A stretch of 64,000 nt of DNA from Sthenelais limicola (GCA_942159475.1 OW804096.1:143177424-143241423); one strand, 5' to 3'; shown: positions 43,470 through 54,648, counted from the first letter of the stretch. The notes: generated from the sequence alone by a model not told the origin. Numbers and translations are program-made.

Positions 43470-43622
43470 ACCCGGGAAAAATCTTAGGATTTCATTTCAA
43501 ATCCTGGTTTATGTTTTTGAAATAAAATAAACCATGGTTTGAAATGAAATTTTAGGATTCACCAGGAGACCCAAATCGTGGGGCAATCGGGAGCCAAATC
43601 GGCCATGTGTGCGTTGGGCTTT
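43470..43622. mobile_element. Family D fragment
   Basis: Inner hairpin (aaatcctggtttatg / aaaccatggttt) plus right part; the left end is replaced by the tandem array. Confidence 0.65.
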
Positions 43623-43643
43623 AGAGTCTCAGAATTTACATAT

Positions 43644-43773
43644 GGGTCAGATTTTCAGAAAATGTACAATCTTCTCAAATAACTCAGATTTCAGACGAAA
43701 ATAAAGTTCAAATTGTGGGTTATTTTAGAGCATTGGTGGAGGCGAATTGTACATGTTTCTTGCGATTTCACCC
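43644..43773. mobile_element. Family A internal-deletion derivative, mixed termini
   Basis: Left gggtcagattttcag, right cttgcgatttcaccc, about 105 bp missing. Confidence 0.75.
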
Positions 43774-43854
43774 TTATAAATATTTTCGTTAACTGACTTC
43801 ATTTGCCAAATCTTAGCAATTAAATACATTTGTAACTAATGTAATTGCACATAT

Positions 43855-44046
43855 GGATCAGATTTTTTAGAAAATATACAATCTAACTTCACCAATCTTC
43901 TCAAATAACTCAAATTTCAGACGAAAATAAAATTCAAAATACAGTTCAACCTAACCAAACAGATTGCTAGAATCAATGCAATGCCGAATATACTCAAATG
44001 TACCTAGTATTGACCAAATTGCAGCCTAATTTAGCAGAATTTACTC
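43855..44046 (-). mobile_element. Family A element, type A1, right-truncated
   Basis: Stops at gcagaatttactca. The related copy-2 element (60294-60528) is intact. Confidence 0.8.
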
Positions 44047-44163
44047 ATGTAGATGTAATGTAGGTTTTGTAAAGAGAGTCAGAAGTTAATAGCAAAGGCA
44101 GAGAGAGACGGTGGTAGTTTGTTCTCTGAGTAGTACATGGAAAAATACCTTATACCCAGGCAT

Positions 44164-44231
44164 GGTCTTAAATTTGGGTTATTTGAGAGGATTGGTGAAG
44201 ACCAATTGTACGTTTTCTGAAGATCTGACCC
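44164..44231 (+). mobile_element. Family A fragment, right end
   Basis: gtcttaaatttgggttattt to gaagatctgaccc. The same fragment recurs at 60666 and 61759 with shared flank catggtcttaaa, so it was spread by local duplication. Confidence 0.75.
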
Positions 44232-45153
44232 ATTATAGGACAACAAAGGTAGAATTTGATAAGATGTGTAGAACTGTAGATTGTGATGTAGGTTTGGTGA
44301 AGGCCAAGACATAAAATTTCTAATCTTAACTGTCTGTGATTTGAGTTTGTATTTTGATTCTAAATCGATTGATGATCTTTTTTATAAGGCAACGTACGAA
44401 GACATCACTGAGTGATACACTACGTTTTTTCAATTGTTCTGATAAATATTATGTAATAGGCCTTTAATACAATAAAAAAAAGAGAAAGAGACGGTATTGG
44501 TTTATTCTGTGAGTAGTACATGGCAACACACCTAATGCCCAGTTATACGGAGGGTCTAGTGCTAGTAGTATAGGTAAATGGGGCAAAGTTCACGGCAGGA
44601 GAGCTTTACATTTTTTTTAAAATAAATTTTATTGAGGACATTCCCATGCGAACATGGTAATCTCATGCACACTCAATGGCAAAAATTAATTATTTTACAT
44701 CAAGATATTTAATAGATTTAAATTTCAATAATCTATATTATTATGTAGACATTTACCATAATTGATGACACTTTGAGAACAATATATTGTCTTGATCAAT
44801 CATAACGAATCAGGGTTTCAGATTGGATAAGGTCGCATGACGACACATACCTTTCGAGATAGTATATAATCGAATTTACCATCCTGATTTAATAATCATT
44901 TATGTACATCTTTTTTTTTTTGATTTTTTCTCCAACAATCATAATGATAGAATCTCCCTTATAGAATGACTAAAAACAAGTATTTCATGATACATAGCAG
45001 TAAAACATTTGTTTCGATTTCTTTTGTGATTTTTTGTATTCATTTGAGGCTGGGATGGAGTTTATGGCAACCTCTTTAATCGGCACACTTCACTCATATG
45101 AACACCCAACCCTAGTGCATCATAGAGAGATTTGACTGTGGATAAATATATAT
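44232..45153. other. Element-poor region shared with copy 2
   Basis: About 920 bp colinear with 61828-62773, AT-rich with a poly-T run near 44915. Apart from the poly(A)-like site nothing is recognised. Confidence 0.4.
44610..44820 (-). other. Possible retroposed 3' end with poly(A) signal
   Basis: On the minus strand, aatgtcctcAATAAAattt is followed about 12 nt later by an A8 run. This looks like the 3' end of a LINE or processed transcript. Present in copy 2 (62221). No coding sequence was seen upstream. Confidence 0.3.
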
Positions 45154-45389
45154 GGGTGAAATCGCTAGAAAATGTACAATTCACCTTTCCCAATTCTCTC
45201 AAATAACCCACATTTAAGACAGAAATCAGCTTCAGAATGTTGTTTAACATAACAGAACTGATACTTTAAATTAATGCCATACCAAATATACTGAGATATG
45301 CCACAAATTTATAATTTATTTAGCAGAATTTAGCAGAAATTACTAAATATGTAGAGCTGCCAATTGTACATTTTCTGAAGATCTGACCC
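45154..45389 (-). mobile_element. Family A element, type A2, mixed termini
   Basis: Left gggtgaaatcgctag, right gaagatctgaccc, ATAT duplication. Confidence 0.88.
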
Positions 45390-45511
45390 ATATGGGTCGC
45401 CTGTCAACATGTCATGAAGAGCTAAACTGAGTAAAGTGCTGACATTGTAAAATAAAGTAAAGTAAATTACTTCCCATGGCCCAGGTGCATTCAGAAATCC
45501 AGGGATGATAA

Positions 45512-45732
45512 GAATCATATTTTCAGAAAATGCACAATCTACAGTTATACACATCTACCAAATTCTGCTAAATTAGAGTGAAGATTGATGAATATTAGGC
45601 ACATCTGAGTGTATTCTGTATTGTATTCATTCAATAAATCTGTCTGGTTATGTTAAGCTGTATTTTGAACCTGATCTTCGTCTTAAATTTGGGTTATTTG
45701 AGGGGATTGGTGAAGGCCAATTGTACATTTCC
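45512..45732 (+). mobile_element. Family A element, type A3, both ends eroded
   Basis: Left aatcatattttcag; right end stops at tgtacatttccc. Confidence 0.78.
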
Positions 45733-45874
45733 CTTTGGTTATTTATGACTATACTAAAGACCTTCCATTAGCCTATAGGCCGACCAACCTTACGGGTACC
45801 ATTAACAATTTTTGATAAATTGTAGATAAACAAAACAATTACTAAAGGAGGAAAATTGAGGGACGAAAGTACTT

Positions 45875-46101
45875 GGGTCCGATTTTCAGAAAATGTACAA
45901 TTGGCAGCTCTACACATTTAGGAGATTCTGCTAAATTAGGCTGAAAAACTGAAGAATATCTGGTATATCTGTGTATATTCGGTATCGCATTAATTTAATG
46001 TATCAGTTCTGTTATGTTAAACTGCATTTTGAAGCTCATTTTCGACTTAAATTTGAGTTATTTAAGAGGATTGGTGAAGGCCAATTGTATATTTTCTGAA
46101 T
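45875..46101 (+). mobile_element. Family A element, type A2, right end lost
   Basis: Left gggtccgattttcag; stops after tatattttctgaa. Confidence 0.8.
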
Positions 46102-46245
46102 GCAAAGCAAAGCTTGCATGACACGAATGATTTAACGGTGGGAAAACGAACTTTGAATCCTCTTTGCTGAACTCAGCGAAATGGAATACAATGCATCCAC
46201 ATGGGGTGCTCCACTTTATTCCACATTTGGACTAAACCAATAATA

Positions 46246-46587
46246 GGGGAGTTGCATGTGCCACCGCGCATGTCTGTTACAATGTATGCTGGGATGGATT
46301 CTTATGAAATCTGACATACAAATATTTGGCTAATTCTTTATCGAAAATTGCAAGAATGTTTTCATTAATATCATCACTAATATCACATTTTATAAATGAT
46401 CTATTAAAACCAAATGCATGATGGGACTTGTGTTATGGAAACATATATAACACATGGATATTGACATTAGAGCATTGATAAATAGTCCATGCTGAACATG
46501 ACATGTTTTCTATAGATTTTATACAATACCATTAGTCCCATAATGCCAGGCGAATCATGATACAAACTGGCGGCTATGCAACTCCCC
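46246..46587 (+). mobile_element. Family C element
   Basis: Best-preserved copy: ggggagttgcatgtgcc to gctatgcaactcccc, TA on both sides. Counterpart at 63866. Confidence 0.9.
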
Positions 46588-46763
46588 TATTCAGACTAAA
46601 CTTGCTCAGTGTTGATGACAATACGGAAGAAGGATTCTATATGCTTTGAATCACTCAAATATTCCCAGATATATTTTATTTCTCCTATTGCCTACAGACT
46701 GCTATATCTTGTTGTAAATGTCTTATTTGTTTTGTTAACTTCTAATTATTATTTCTTTTTAAA

Positions 46764-46914
46764 ACTCAGTTCAACCTAATCAAACAGATTCCTTGAATTA
46801 ATCCACGTCCAAATAGACCCGAATTTACCTAGTATTGAACAAATCCATTCTAATTTAGCTGAATTTATTAAATGTGTACAACAGCTAATCGTGCATTTTC
46901 TGGCAATCCGACCC
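46764..46914 (-). mobile_element. Family A fragment
   Basis: aaactcagttcaacctaatc to ctggcaatccgaccc; left third missing. Confidence 0.65.
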
Positions 46915-47210
46915 TCATGAGAAAGTCTGTAGGTTCCTGAAAGTTTCTCTTCTTTCCCCTTGTTTCAGGCATAAACTACGCTAAAAACATCATTAATTTT
47001 GTGTATAAACATTTGCAGCTTTTCCCCTCTGTTCGTGTTCTGGGATCAGCCCAGTCCTTAAAGAGTAATTTATAGTCTATTTTTAGTCAGTAATTGGGGA
47101 GGCCGAATGTGGGGCGAAGTGATGCTTAAACTTAAATCGGTCAATAGCTGGGGAAAATATTCCCGGGGGACATGCAATCTTAGGGACTTCCGGTGTGACA
47201 TGAAACAACG
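46915..47210. other. Unique spacer with acceptor-like tract
   Basis: A strong polypyrimidine run ends in AG at 46968 (cttctttccccttgtttcag). The following frame that would join the 35562 donor stops after five residues, so no exon is called. Confidence 0.3.
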
Positions 47211-47450
47211 GGGTCAGATTTTCAGAAAATGTACAACTGGCAGCTCTACATGCATATCTAGTAATTTCTGCTAAATTCTGCTAAAAAAAATGATAAATGT
47301 TTGGTATATCTGAGTATATTTGGTATCGCTTTGATTTAAAGTATCAGTTCTGTTATGTTAAACTGCATTTTGAAGCTCATTTCTGTCTTATATGTGGGTT
47401 ATTTGAGAGGATTGGTGAAGGCGAATTGTACATTTTCTGAAACCTGACCC
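47211..47450 (+). mobile_element. Family A element, type A2
   Basis: Right end ttctgaaacctgaccc has a short deletion. Confidence 0.85.
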
Positions 47451-47630
47451 AGTTGTTTATGTACCTTCAAGTAGCATAGACCAGGAAAGTTTTTCAATGG
47501 ATACAAGTTAAAACATTGCAATAAATTTGGTGTTAAATTATTCTTATAGACCAAAGTCAGTTTGCCGATTGATTCAGGTTTGAAATACATTTACCTGAAA
47601 CATTATGAACTTTAATATATGGGTCAGATT

Positions 47631-47848
47631 TCCAGAAAATGTACAATTGGCAGCTGTACACATTTAGCAAATTCTGCAACAGTACGCTGCAATCTGGTCA
47701 ATACTAAATTCTTGTACATCACGCATTGCATTGATTCTAGCAATCAGTTTGGTTAGGTTGAACTGTGATTTGAACTTTATTTTCGTCTTTTTGGGTTATT
47801 TGAGAAGATTGGTAATGGTGAATTGTACATTTTCTGAAAATCTGACCC
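47631..47848 (+). mobile_element. Family A element, type A1
   Basis: ATAT duplication; two small internal deletions. Confidence 0.87.
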
Positions 47849-48101
47849 ATATGTTCATTCCATTTGAGAGGTGCGAGAAGTCTGGTGCAATAAAAATATT
47901 TTCATTGTACGTGTAAGATCAAAATTCGAATTGTTTTTTTTTAGCTTTTAGATACATTATGACGATTCAAAACCAAAAACAAAGGTTTATATATCAATAT
48001 TTCTCTATGCTAGGGGCATATAATAAATAGGGGCATATAATGAATAGTGGCATGTGATAAATAGTGAATCAAACTCGGTACTAGTAATTGAATATTTACT
48101 C
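47849..48101. other. Unique spacer
   Basis: Contains three short repeats of ataataaatagtggcat type (48020-48065). Confidence 0.35.
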
Positions 48102-48170
48102 ATCTTTTCAAATATGATATCTCAAAATCCAATATTTGCCATTTGTGACTCATTTTTCTGCGACACATTA
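48102..48170 (+). mobile_element. Family B fragment, right end
   Basis: atcttttcaaatatgatatc to tgcgacacattac. Confidence 0.65.
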
Positions 48171-48207
48171 CAAATATGAGTGAGCACTAGTTTGTATTTG
48201 TTTATTT

Positions 48208-48416
48208 GGGTCAGATTTTCAGAAAATGTACAATTGGCAGCTGTACACATTTAGTAAATTATGCTAAAATTGGCTGCAATTTGGTCAATACTTGCTAAAT
48301 CCAAGTATATTTGGCATTGCATTGATTCCATCAATGTGTTTGGTTAGGCTGAACTGTATTTTGAACTTTTTTTTCGTCTGAAATTTGGGTTATTTGAGAA
48401 GATCGGTGAAGGTGAA
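48208..48416 (+). mobile_element. Family A element, type A1, cut by assembly gap
   Basis: Consensus up to ggtgaaggtgaa, where the Ns begin. The break inside a 75-copy repeat suggests why the assembly stopped. Confidence 0.88.
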
Positions 48417-48616
48417 NNNNNNNNNNNNNNNNNNNNNNNNNNNNNNNNNNNNNNNNNNNNNNNNNNNNNNNNNNNNNNNNNNNNNNNNNNNNNNNNNNNN
48501 NNNNNNNNNNNNNNNNNNNNNNNNNNNNNNNNNNNNNNNNNNNNNNNNNNNNNNNNNNNNNNNNNNNNNNNNNNNNNNNNNNNNNNNNNNNNNNNNNNNN
48601 NNNNNNNNNNNNNNNN
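48417..48616. other. Assembly gap, 200 N
   Basis: Exactly 200 unknown bases, a round number typical of an arbitrary scaffold gap. It interrupts a family A element on the left and abuts the start of duplicated unit copy 2 on the right. Confidence 0.98.
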
Positions 48617-48675
48617 AACCTATAATTTCAATCGCTTAAAAACTACTCATATTAATGTGAATTTGATCGGTCAAG

Positions 48676-48936
48676 GGTGGTCTCCACTGGCTGCGGTAAG
48701 CTCTGCGGTAAGCTCTGCGGTAAGCCTTGCGATGGTGCTGTGATGGTGAGAAGTGGCGAGGTTCTGCTACACGGGCCAGTGAACCATGTAGACCAGGACC
48801 TCACCATTCCTCTCCACCTACAGAACCAGCACAAACCATCGCAAGGCTTACCGCAGAGCTTACCGCAGAGCTTACTGCAGAGCTTACTGCAGAGCTTACT
48901 GCAGAGCTTACGGCAGCCAGTGGAGACCAACCTTTA
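48676..48936. repeat. Large imperfect hairpin, copy 2 (expanded)
   Basis: Same outer arms as 31639-31829, but with two left and five right units of the gcagagcttac type, so the right arm has grown more than the left. The repetition produces Thr-Ala-Glu-Leu repeats in one frame, which is not evidence of protein. Confidence 0.85.
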
Positions 48937-49112
48937 TTTTAAATGGGCTCTATGAGAGTACCATCAATATGTAATAAGACCCGATACAATTCGTCATTTA
49001 TTATTTCTGAAAACACGTTTTGGTCTGGCTTTAATGGCCATGGATATAATCCATCATCGCATTTGTTTTGGTATCTGAATACAATAGTGAAGCAATATCA
49101 ACTACAATACAA

Positions 49113-49341
49113 GTGTCAGATTTTCAGAAAATGTACAATTGGCAGCTGTACACATTTAGTAAATACTGCAATGCAATTTGGTCAATATGAGATAAATTCG
49201 AGTATATACGTGGTATTGAATTGATTCTAGCAATCTGTGTGGTTAGGTTGAACTGTATTTTGAACTTGATTTTCGTCTAAAATGTTGGTTATTTGAGAAG
49301 ATTGGTGAAGGTGAATTGTACATTTTCTGAAAATCTGACCC
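49113..49341 (+). mobile_element. Family A element, type A1
   Basis: Counterpart of 32008-32236 with the same gtgtcag start. Confidence 0.85.
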
Positions 49342-49467
49342 ACAACAGGTTGTGTGATGTTTAAACCGGATCTTACATCGTTTAATGTTTGATATCAATG
49401 ATTCAACAAAAAGTAGCTGAGATGTAGTCATCCTAATGGACTCATGTTATCTTCTGTGTGAAGATAT

Positions 49468-49700
49468 GGGTCAGATTTTCAGAAATGTACAATTGCAGCT
49501 CTACACTTTTGATCAATTCTGCTAAATAAGACTGAAATTTGGTCAATACTAGGTAAATTCGAGTATATTCGGCATTGCATTGATTCTATCAATCTGTTTA
49601 GTTACGTTAAACTGCATTCTGAAAGTCATTTTTGTTTTAAATTTGGGTTATTTGATAGTATTGGCGAAGTTGAATTGTACATTTTCTGAAAATCTGACCC
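49468..49700 (+). mobile_element. Family A element, type A1
   Basis: Counterpart of 32351-32586. An extra gttatcttctgtgtg precedes it in this copy. Confidence 0.88.
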
Positions 49701-49794
49701 ATAGACACACCGTACGCCCCCATTCACTAAAAGGCCGTCAGAGCTTGCGCTCTAATGTAGTAATTAGCAGCTTGCGGTGCCTTGTGTTGCAGAT

Positions 49795-50029
49795 GGGTCA
49801 GATTTTCAGAAAATGTACAATTCACCTTCACTAATCCTCTCAAATAACTCAAATTTCAGACGAAAATAAAGTTCAAAATACAGTTCAACCTAACCAAACT
49901 GATTGCTAGAATCAATGCAATGCCAAATATACTCGAATTTACCTAGTATTGACCAAATTTCAGTCTAATTTAGCAGAATTGACCAAAAGTGTAGAGCTGC
50001 CAATTGTACATTTTCTGAAAATCTGACCC
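49795..50029 (-). mobile_element. Family A element, type A1
   Basis: Counterpart of 32681-32915. Confidence 0.88.
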
Positions 50030-50118
50030 AGATGATCATGCAGTAGCCTGATGTAGTCTGTTGTAGCAGTGTGTTTGGTGGGTGGTGGGGAAGGCTAGGG
50101 ATAAGCATTGTGTCCTTT

Positions 50119-50388
50119 GGGTCAGATCTTAAGACGAAAATGAGTTTCGAAATGCAGTTTAACATAACAGAACTGATACTTAAAATCAATGCTTTACCAA
50201 ATATACCCAGATATACCCGGTATTCATCATTTTGCAGCCTAATTTAGCAGAATTTCCTAAATAACCGTAGATTAGAAGGAAAAAATTGAACAAAAAGTAA
50301 AAAAATCTTGCAGTCAAGACCCACAAGTATGTCAGTGCCAACTTTGCTAATTGGTTTCATTGCCTAGCATTTTCTGGGGACTTGACCC
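50119..50388 (-). mobile_element. Family A element, type A2, rearranged
   Basis: Counterpart of 33005-33260, with an additional agacccacaagtatg near the right end. Confidence 0.7.
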
Positions 50389-50395
50389 TAATAGC

Positions 50396-50630
50396 GGAAC
50401 TCCACTATAGGTAAAAAACGGCGCCAACAGGCAAAATTCGTCGCCGACATGACTAAAAATTCGTAAAATTCGACATGACTAAAAATTCTAGTGGATGAGG
50501 GGATAAAATAAGTTGTCGGCAACACATTTATTTGTTGCCAACAATTGCAAAATATCTAACTTGATTAGATATTTCGTCGCAAAAAATTCGTCGCAACCGT
50601 TTTTGGCCGTTTTTCCCATAGTGGAGTTCC
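50396..50630. mobile_element. Inverted-repeat element, copy 2 only
   Basis: Ends ggaactccactatagg / cccatagtggagttcc, then aaaacgg/ccgtttt and several tcgtcgc and acatgactaaaaattc repeats. Copy 1 has a different insertion at the same place. Confidence 0.75.
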
Positions 50631-51055
50631 TGCATAATAGTGAATCATCCCCCACTATTCGTCAGTTTACCTTCACTAATAGACTAATTGTCACCTACAA
50701 GGCGTCTGCCTCTTGGTGCTTTCTTACACTACTGTGTGTGTAACTCCTACCTTTACTACCTCACGTAGGCGGCCCAAGGTGGAGTTGTCAATAGGGGAGT
50801 TTGCTTCACACTCAATGTTGTGGTAGCAAATGTTGAATACCACTAAAGAAGACTTATTTAATGACGCAATTTTATAAAGAAAATATTTGCCAGCAATTCC
50901 GGGGTATACCCTCTATTCTCATGTTGTAGAATGTAGTCAATACCTTTATCAATTTAATCATCATAAAACTCGTATCCCACTCCTGTCCCCTCCGTTCTTG
51001 GGCTGAACCCCATCAAACATAGGATTTTTTACTTATCTCAATGTTGCATAACTGG

Positions 51056-51640
51056 GTTTATTATACCTCTGGAAGGGATGGTATGGTCAGTCATAGGCTA
51101 CAGCATTGGAAAACCGTATTACCCTCTGCGCGGTATTTACATATCATATTGCCCTCTGGCGGAATTTTTGTTGAAAAAATAGGCCCATGTTCGCATCATT
51201 ATTTTCTTTATTTAAATAATTATTTTCATGGAAAATAGACTCGTAATACATCATATGTAATAATATAATAACAATTATAATGATTAGCAACTGTACAATT
51301 TCAAATTCATTGCGTATTTAAATAGAAAAATAGACCCCAAAATGCGTGAGGTGGACCGGAAGTGAGAAAGTAAACAAACAGACTGGTGAACAGAGCTCGT
51401 TGTCCAACTCCAATTTCCATGGAATCACTCCAATTTCCATCGAATTTTCACTATTTTTTTCATACAAAATCATTGGGAGAGGTATATCAAATACAAAATT
51501 GACTTTTGGGTGTGTGGGAGGTGGTTATCTCCCTTGGGCTACGCAAACCGTCAGGGTACTACGCACCCCTTACGATATTGCTACGCCCACGGGAGATAAC
51601 CACCTCCCACACGCCCACAAGTCAATTTTGTCTATATATC
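51056..51640. mobile_element. Composite insertion, copy 2 only
   Basis: About 585 bp absent from copy 1 (actgggtatatcatgg at about 34422). Its right part is the foldback at 51494; the left part has taccctctgcgcggtattta / gccctctggcgg repeats. Probably more than one element. Confidence 0.6.
51494..51630. mobile_element. Foldback element with 40-bp arms
   Basis: caaaattgacttttgggtgt... and its complement with two mismatches, centred on gtcagggtactacgcacccc. Lies about 120 bp upstream of the TATA box. Confidence 0.8.
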
Positions 51641-51749
51641 ATGGGGAACAATTCATCTTCTCAGTGTTCATGTCAATATGTGGATTGGATTTGGGGAAAA
51701 GTTTTCTCTGGTCGAATGTTGAAAGTCCAGTGCTCAATGCAAACTCCCT

Positions 51750-51757
51750 TATAAAAG
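51750..51757 (+). promoter_or_regulatory. TATA box (TATAAAAG), copy 2
   Basis: Identical to the box at 34979. The flank directly upstream lacks the family B element of copy 1 but has a copy-specific insertion of about 585 bp further out (51056-51640), so the two promoters differ in upstream architecture while keeping the same core. Confidence 0.5.
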
Positions 51758-52281
51758 GAGGAGCTGCAGGAGGAGCTGCAGGAGGAGGAGGAGGAGGAGG
51801 AGGTGGTTGTGGTGATCATCTTAAATCCTCGAACGGGACACTTTGCCTGTCCCTAGAGATCATCGCAGGACAGCTACAGCCAGTCAGTCAGAAGCAATAG
51901 CAACTGCTCCTGCTCCTTAGGAAAATCTACTGTAGATTCAAATTGAAATTTGATATATTTGATAATTAGGAATTGGAGACATTACAAGCCAAACTCTGGC
52001 AAGGAGTCTCCAGAATATGTGAGATAAGGAAACCCGAACTTGGAGATTTGGAAGGATATAGATTGCTGGAGGAATTGAAGGAGTAAAGCTCAGAAGGCTT
52101 GAGTAATTGGAAAAGAGAATTGATCTTTGTGAGAAGTCACAAGCAATTTATCCATATCTTATCTCAAGCTAAGACATGAGTATATTCCTGTAGAAGTGAG
52201 TGGGATAAAGAGGAAGGTAAATTGCAAGGAGAGAGATTGATTCTCATCTAAGGTTTTGAGGAATTATCACTACCTGGAATA
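51758..52281 (+). other. Presumed 5' leader, copy 2
   Basis: Counterpart of 34987-35509. The GGA run is preceded by a duplicated gctgcaggagga, and the ATGTAG upstream frame of copy 1 is absent here. Confidence 0.4.
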
Positions 52282-52334
52282 ATGGTTGCCCATACCATGA
52301 TTGACTCAAGGGTCATAACCCTGGAGGAAGACAG
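52282..52334 (+). CDS. Candidate first coding exon of an unidentified gene (copy 2)
   Basis: Counterpart of 35510-35562, with the same start context, the same 53-nt length and the same GTAAATG donor at 52335. The penultimate residue is Asp instead of Gly; the other three changes are silent. A family B element (52381-52788) sits 46 bp into the presumed intron here, whereas copy 1 has family A (35730-36130) at a different intron position. Whether this is an allele or a paralogue depends on how the 200-N gap at 48417 is interpreted. Confidence 0.5.
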
Positions 52335-52380
52335 GTAAATGTCTATTAAGTTCTTAATTTGTTTCTTTAATTCTGTATTT

Positions 52381-52788
52381 GTGATGTGTTTCAGGATAAT
52401 GGGTCATAAGTCGCAAAAATTGAATTTTGTGATTTTATCATATTTGAAAAGATGAGACCAAGGGGATTCCAATGAATATAAACATTAAGGGCATCTAATA
52501 AGTATTTCTATATTTTCAGTTTGATATTGTATTTTTGAAAAAAAAGGTTTTCAATATTTTTGGGTGGACAATTACTATTAAAGTAGCTAAATATACTCTA
52601 TGGGATGACCCTATAAATGCATGACAGTATTTGATACACTGTCTTGCAATTTGGTACATATATTCATACTTCATCCAACGTTAGTCACACCAAAAATGAG
52701 GACATTCCTACAAAGAGATCTTGGGAATATATCACTTTGCAAAGTATCAATTTTGCGACTTATGACTCATTTTCCTGCAACACATCAC
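52381..52788 (-). mobile_element. Family B element, copy 2 only
   Basis: ATTT at both sides; copy 1 has the empty site tgtatttagtaatgg (about 35605). Confidence 0.93.
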
Positions 52789-53011
52789 ATTTAGTATGGT
52801 TATACAGCCCAACATCAAGACATGATACAGGTATTGACATAAGGCATGTACAGGCTACAGTGTCAGTTAAAATAAAGTCAACGAGATATGGGCTCACGAG
52901 CTTCATGAATACAGGATAAGTCACTAGTCGGTCTTTGTCGCTTGGAATGTCGCACTCGTTGCAACCGCACAACACACTCAGCCTTTGGCTTCGTTTGTTT
53001 GTGTGTTTGTG

Positions 53012-53162
53012 CTAAGGAAGGAATCTTCTGTGAGAATTCAGGATTTTATTACACATGTGAGCAGTTAGAAAGGTGCAGTTTGGGCGTGCATTTTGGTTGA
53101 TCCGAACTGTTCACGTGAACAGTTCGGGGAAAGACGTAATGTCATTGGCGCAGCATAGGCCT
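53012..53162. repeat. Inserted 150-bp dispersed block, copy 2 only
   Basis: Matches 38593-38752. Contains a perfect 26-bp palindrome at 53102-53127 (ccgaactgttcac and complement) centred on CACGTG. Confidence 0.75.
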
Positions 53163-53309
53163 CTGCACTGGGGAAAGTTGTATAATAATAATAATATTCA
53201 AAGGGGAATAACCACGGTCTTCCGCCCACTGCTGTGTCAGAACAAAAATGCCATACTAAGTTCTATTCTTCGAATTAATGCCAGGTGGTTAATGAAAGAT
53301 AATCAATAT

Positions 53310-53717
53310 GTGATGTGTTCCAGGAAAATGAGTCACAAGTCGCAGAATTGATATATTTCTAAGTTGTTTTTTTGACAAGATCTCTTTATTAGAATGTTCT
53401 GATTTTTGGGGGGTTAAGCACTTATGGTCATATGAATGTATGAACCAAATGTCAGGACATTGACTTAAATGTGTCCTTGAGTTTTGAAGGTTTCGTATGG
53501 AGTATATTTAGTTACTTTACTGGTAATAACCAACCCAGAAAAATTGTAATCGTTTTTTTCAAAAACGAAAATATCAAACTTAAAATATAGAAATACTTAT
53601 TAGATTATTAGACTGTTTACTATCATTGGAATCGGCTTGATCTCATCTTTTCAAATATAATGACATCTCAAAATCTATTTTTTGCGACTTATGACTCATT
53701 TTCCTGAAACACATCAC
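53310..53717 (+). mobile_element. Family B element
   Basis: Complete; flanks atat/attt do not match, so a deletion beside it is likely. The copy-1 region has a different, truncated B. Confidence 0.88.
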
Positions 53718-54081
53718 ATTTATGAAGCCATGTAGCAAAAATAACCGGACATAATACTCCAGAAGTTTTGGCCAATGACTTTTAGATGGATTGGAAAGGA
53801 ACGGAATAAAAAGTAGCAAATCTTTAGCTTTTGACCGGCGTTAACTGTAAGGCTTAAAGGGCAGGCGTGTTAGCAGTGAACTAGAGAGCCGGAGGATATC
53901 ATGCCACAACAAGCTTAATGTCACACTAACTGATGACATTTATAGACGGTTTTACCTGCAAATTACGCAGTAGGCCTTCTCTGCTTTTTACACACTTCTT
54001 ACAGCCTTCATCAACTACATCCGCTGTAGATCCGTATTACTTGGAAACTTTATATCTAAATGGGAAAAGGCCAACATATAT

Positions 54082-54316
54082 GGGTCAGATTTTCAGAAAA
54101 TGTACAATCTACAGTTCTACACATGTCTCAAATTCTGCTAAATTATAGTGAAGATTGATAAATACTAGGTATATCTGAGTGTATTCTGTATTGTATTCAT
54201 TCAATGAATCTGTCTGGTTATGTTGAACTGTATTTTGAACCTGATTATTGCCTTAAATTTGGGTTATTTGAGAGGATTGGTGAAGGCCAATTGTACATTT
54301 TCTGAAGACTTGACTC
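54082..54316 (+). mobile_element. Family A element, type A3
   Basis: Counterpart of 36993-37227. Confidence 0.88.
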
Positions 54317-54320
54317 ATAT

Positions 54321-54550
54321 GAGTGAAATCTCAAGAAAATGTACAATTCACCTTCACCAATCCTCTCAAATAGTCCAAATTACAGACGAAAATAAAGTTC
54401 AAAATACAGTTCAACTTAACCAAACAGATTGCTAGATTCAATGCAATGCCAAATTGAATTTACCTGGTATTGACTAAACTGCAGCCTAATTTAGTAGAAC
54501 TTACTTAATGTGTTCAGCTGACAATTGTACATTTTCTGAAAAACTGACCC
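54321..54550 (-). mobile_element. Family A element, type A1
   Basis: Counterpart of 37232-37466, again separated from its neighbour by one ATAT. Confidence 0.88.
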
Positions 54551-54648
54551 TTATATCTTTTTTAAACATAAACGAGTATCTTTCATGAGTTGTTACTAGG
54601 TATTATTTCCATCCTCCAGGTACAAGGAGAAATTTGTAGACACCTCAC

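Larger units (their letters stand above)
31575..46382. repeat. Large duplicated unit, copy 1
   Basis: Colinear with 48617-64000, starting at aacctataattcaatcgc. Only a few percent of bases differ by eye, but there are many structural differences. Copy-1-only features include family B at 33652-34060 and 34448-34857, family A at 35730-36130, and a 125-bp block at 34213-34335. Array lengths also differ. Sequence from 46383 to the gap at 48417 has no counterpart because the window ends. Confidence 0.95.

Noticed and set aside
46929..47090. Acceptor-like tract followed by a 34-codon frame
   Set aside because: Joining the 35562 donor to it gives a stop after five residues; no donor follows in a usable frame.
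48385..48639. Frame running through the assembly gap
   Set aside because: Most of it is N.
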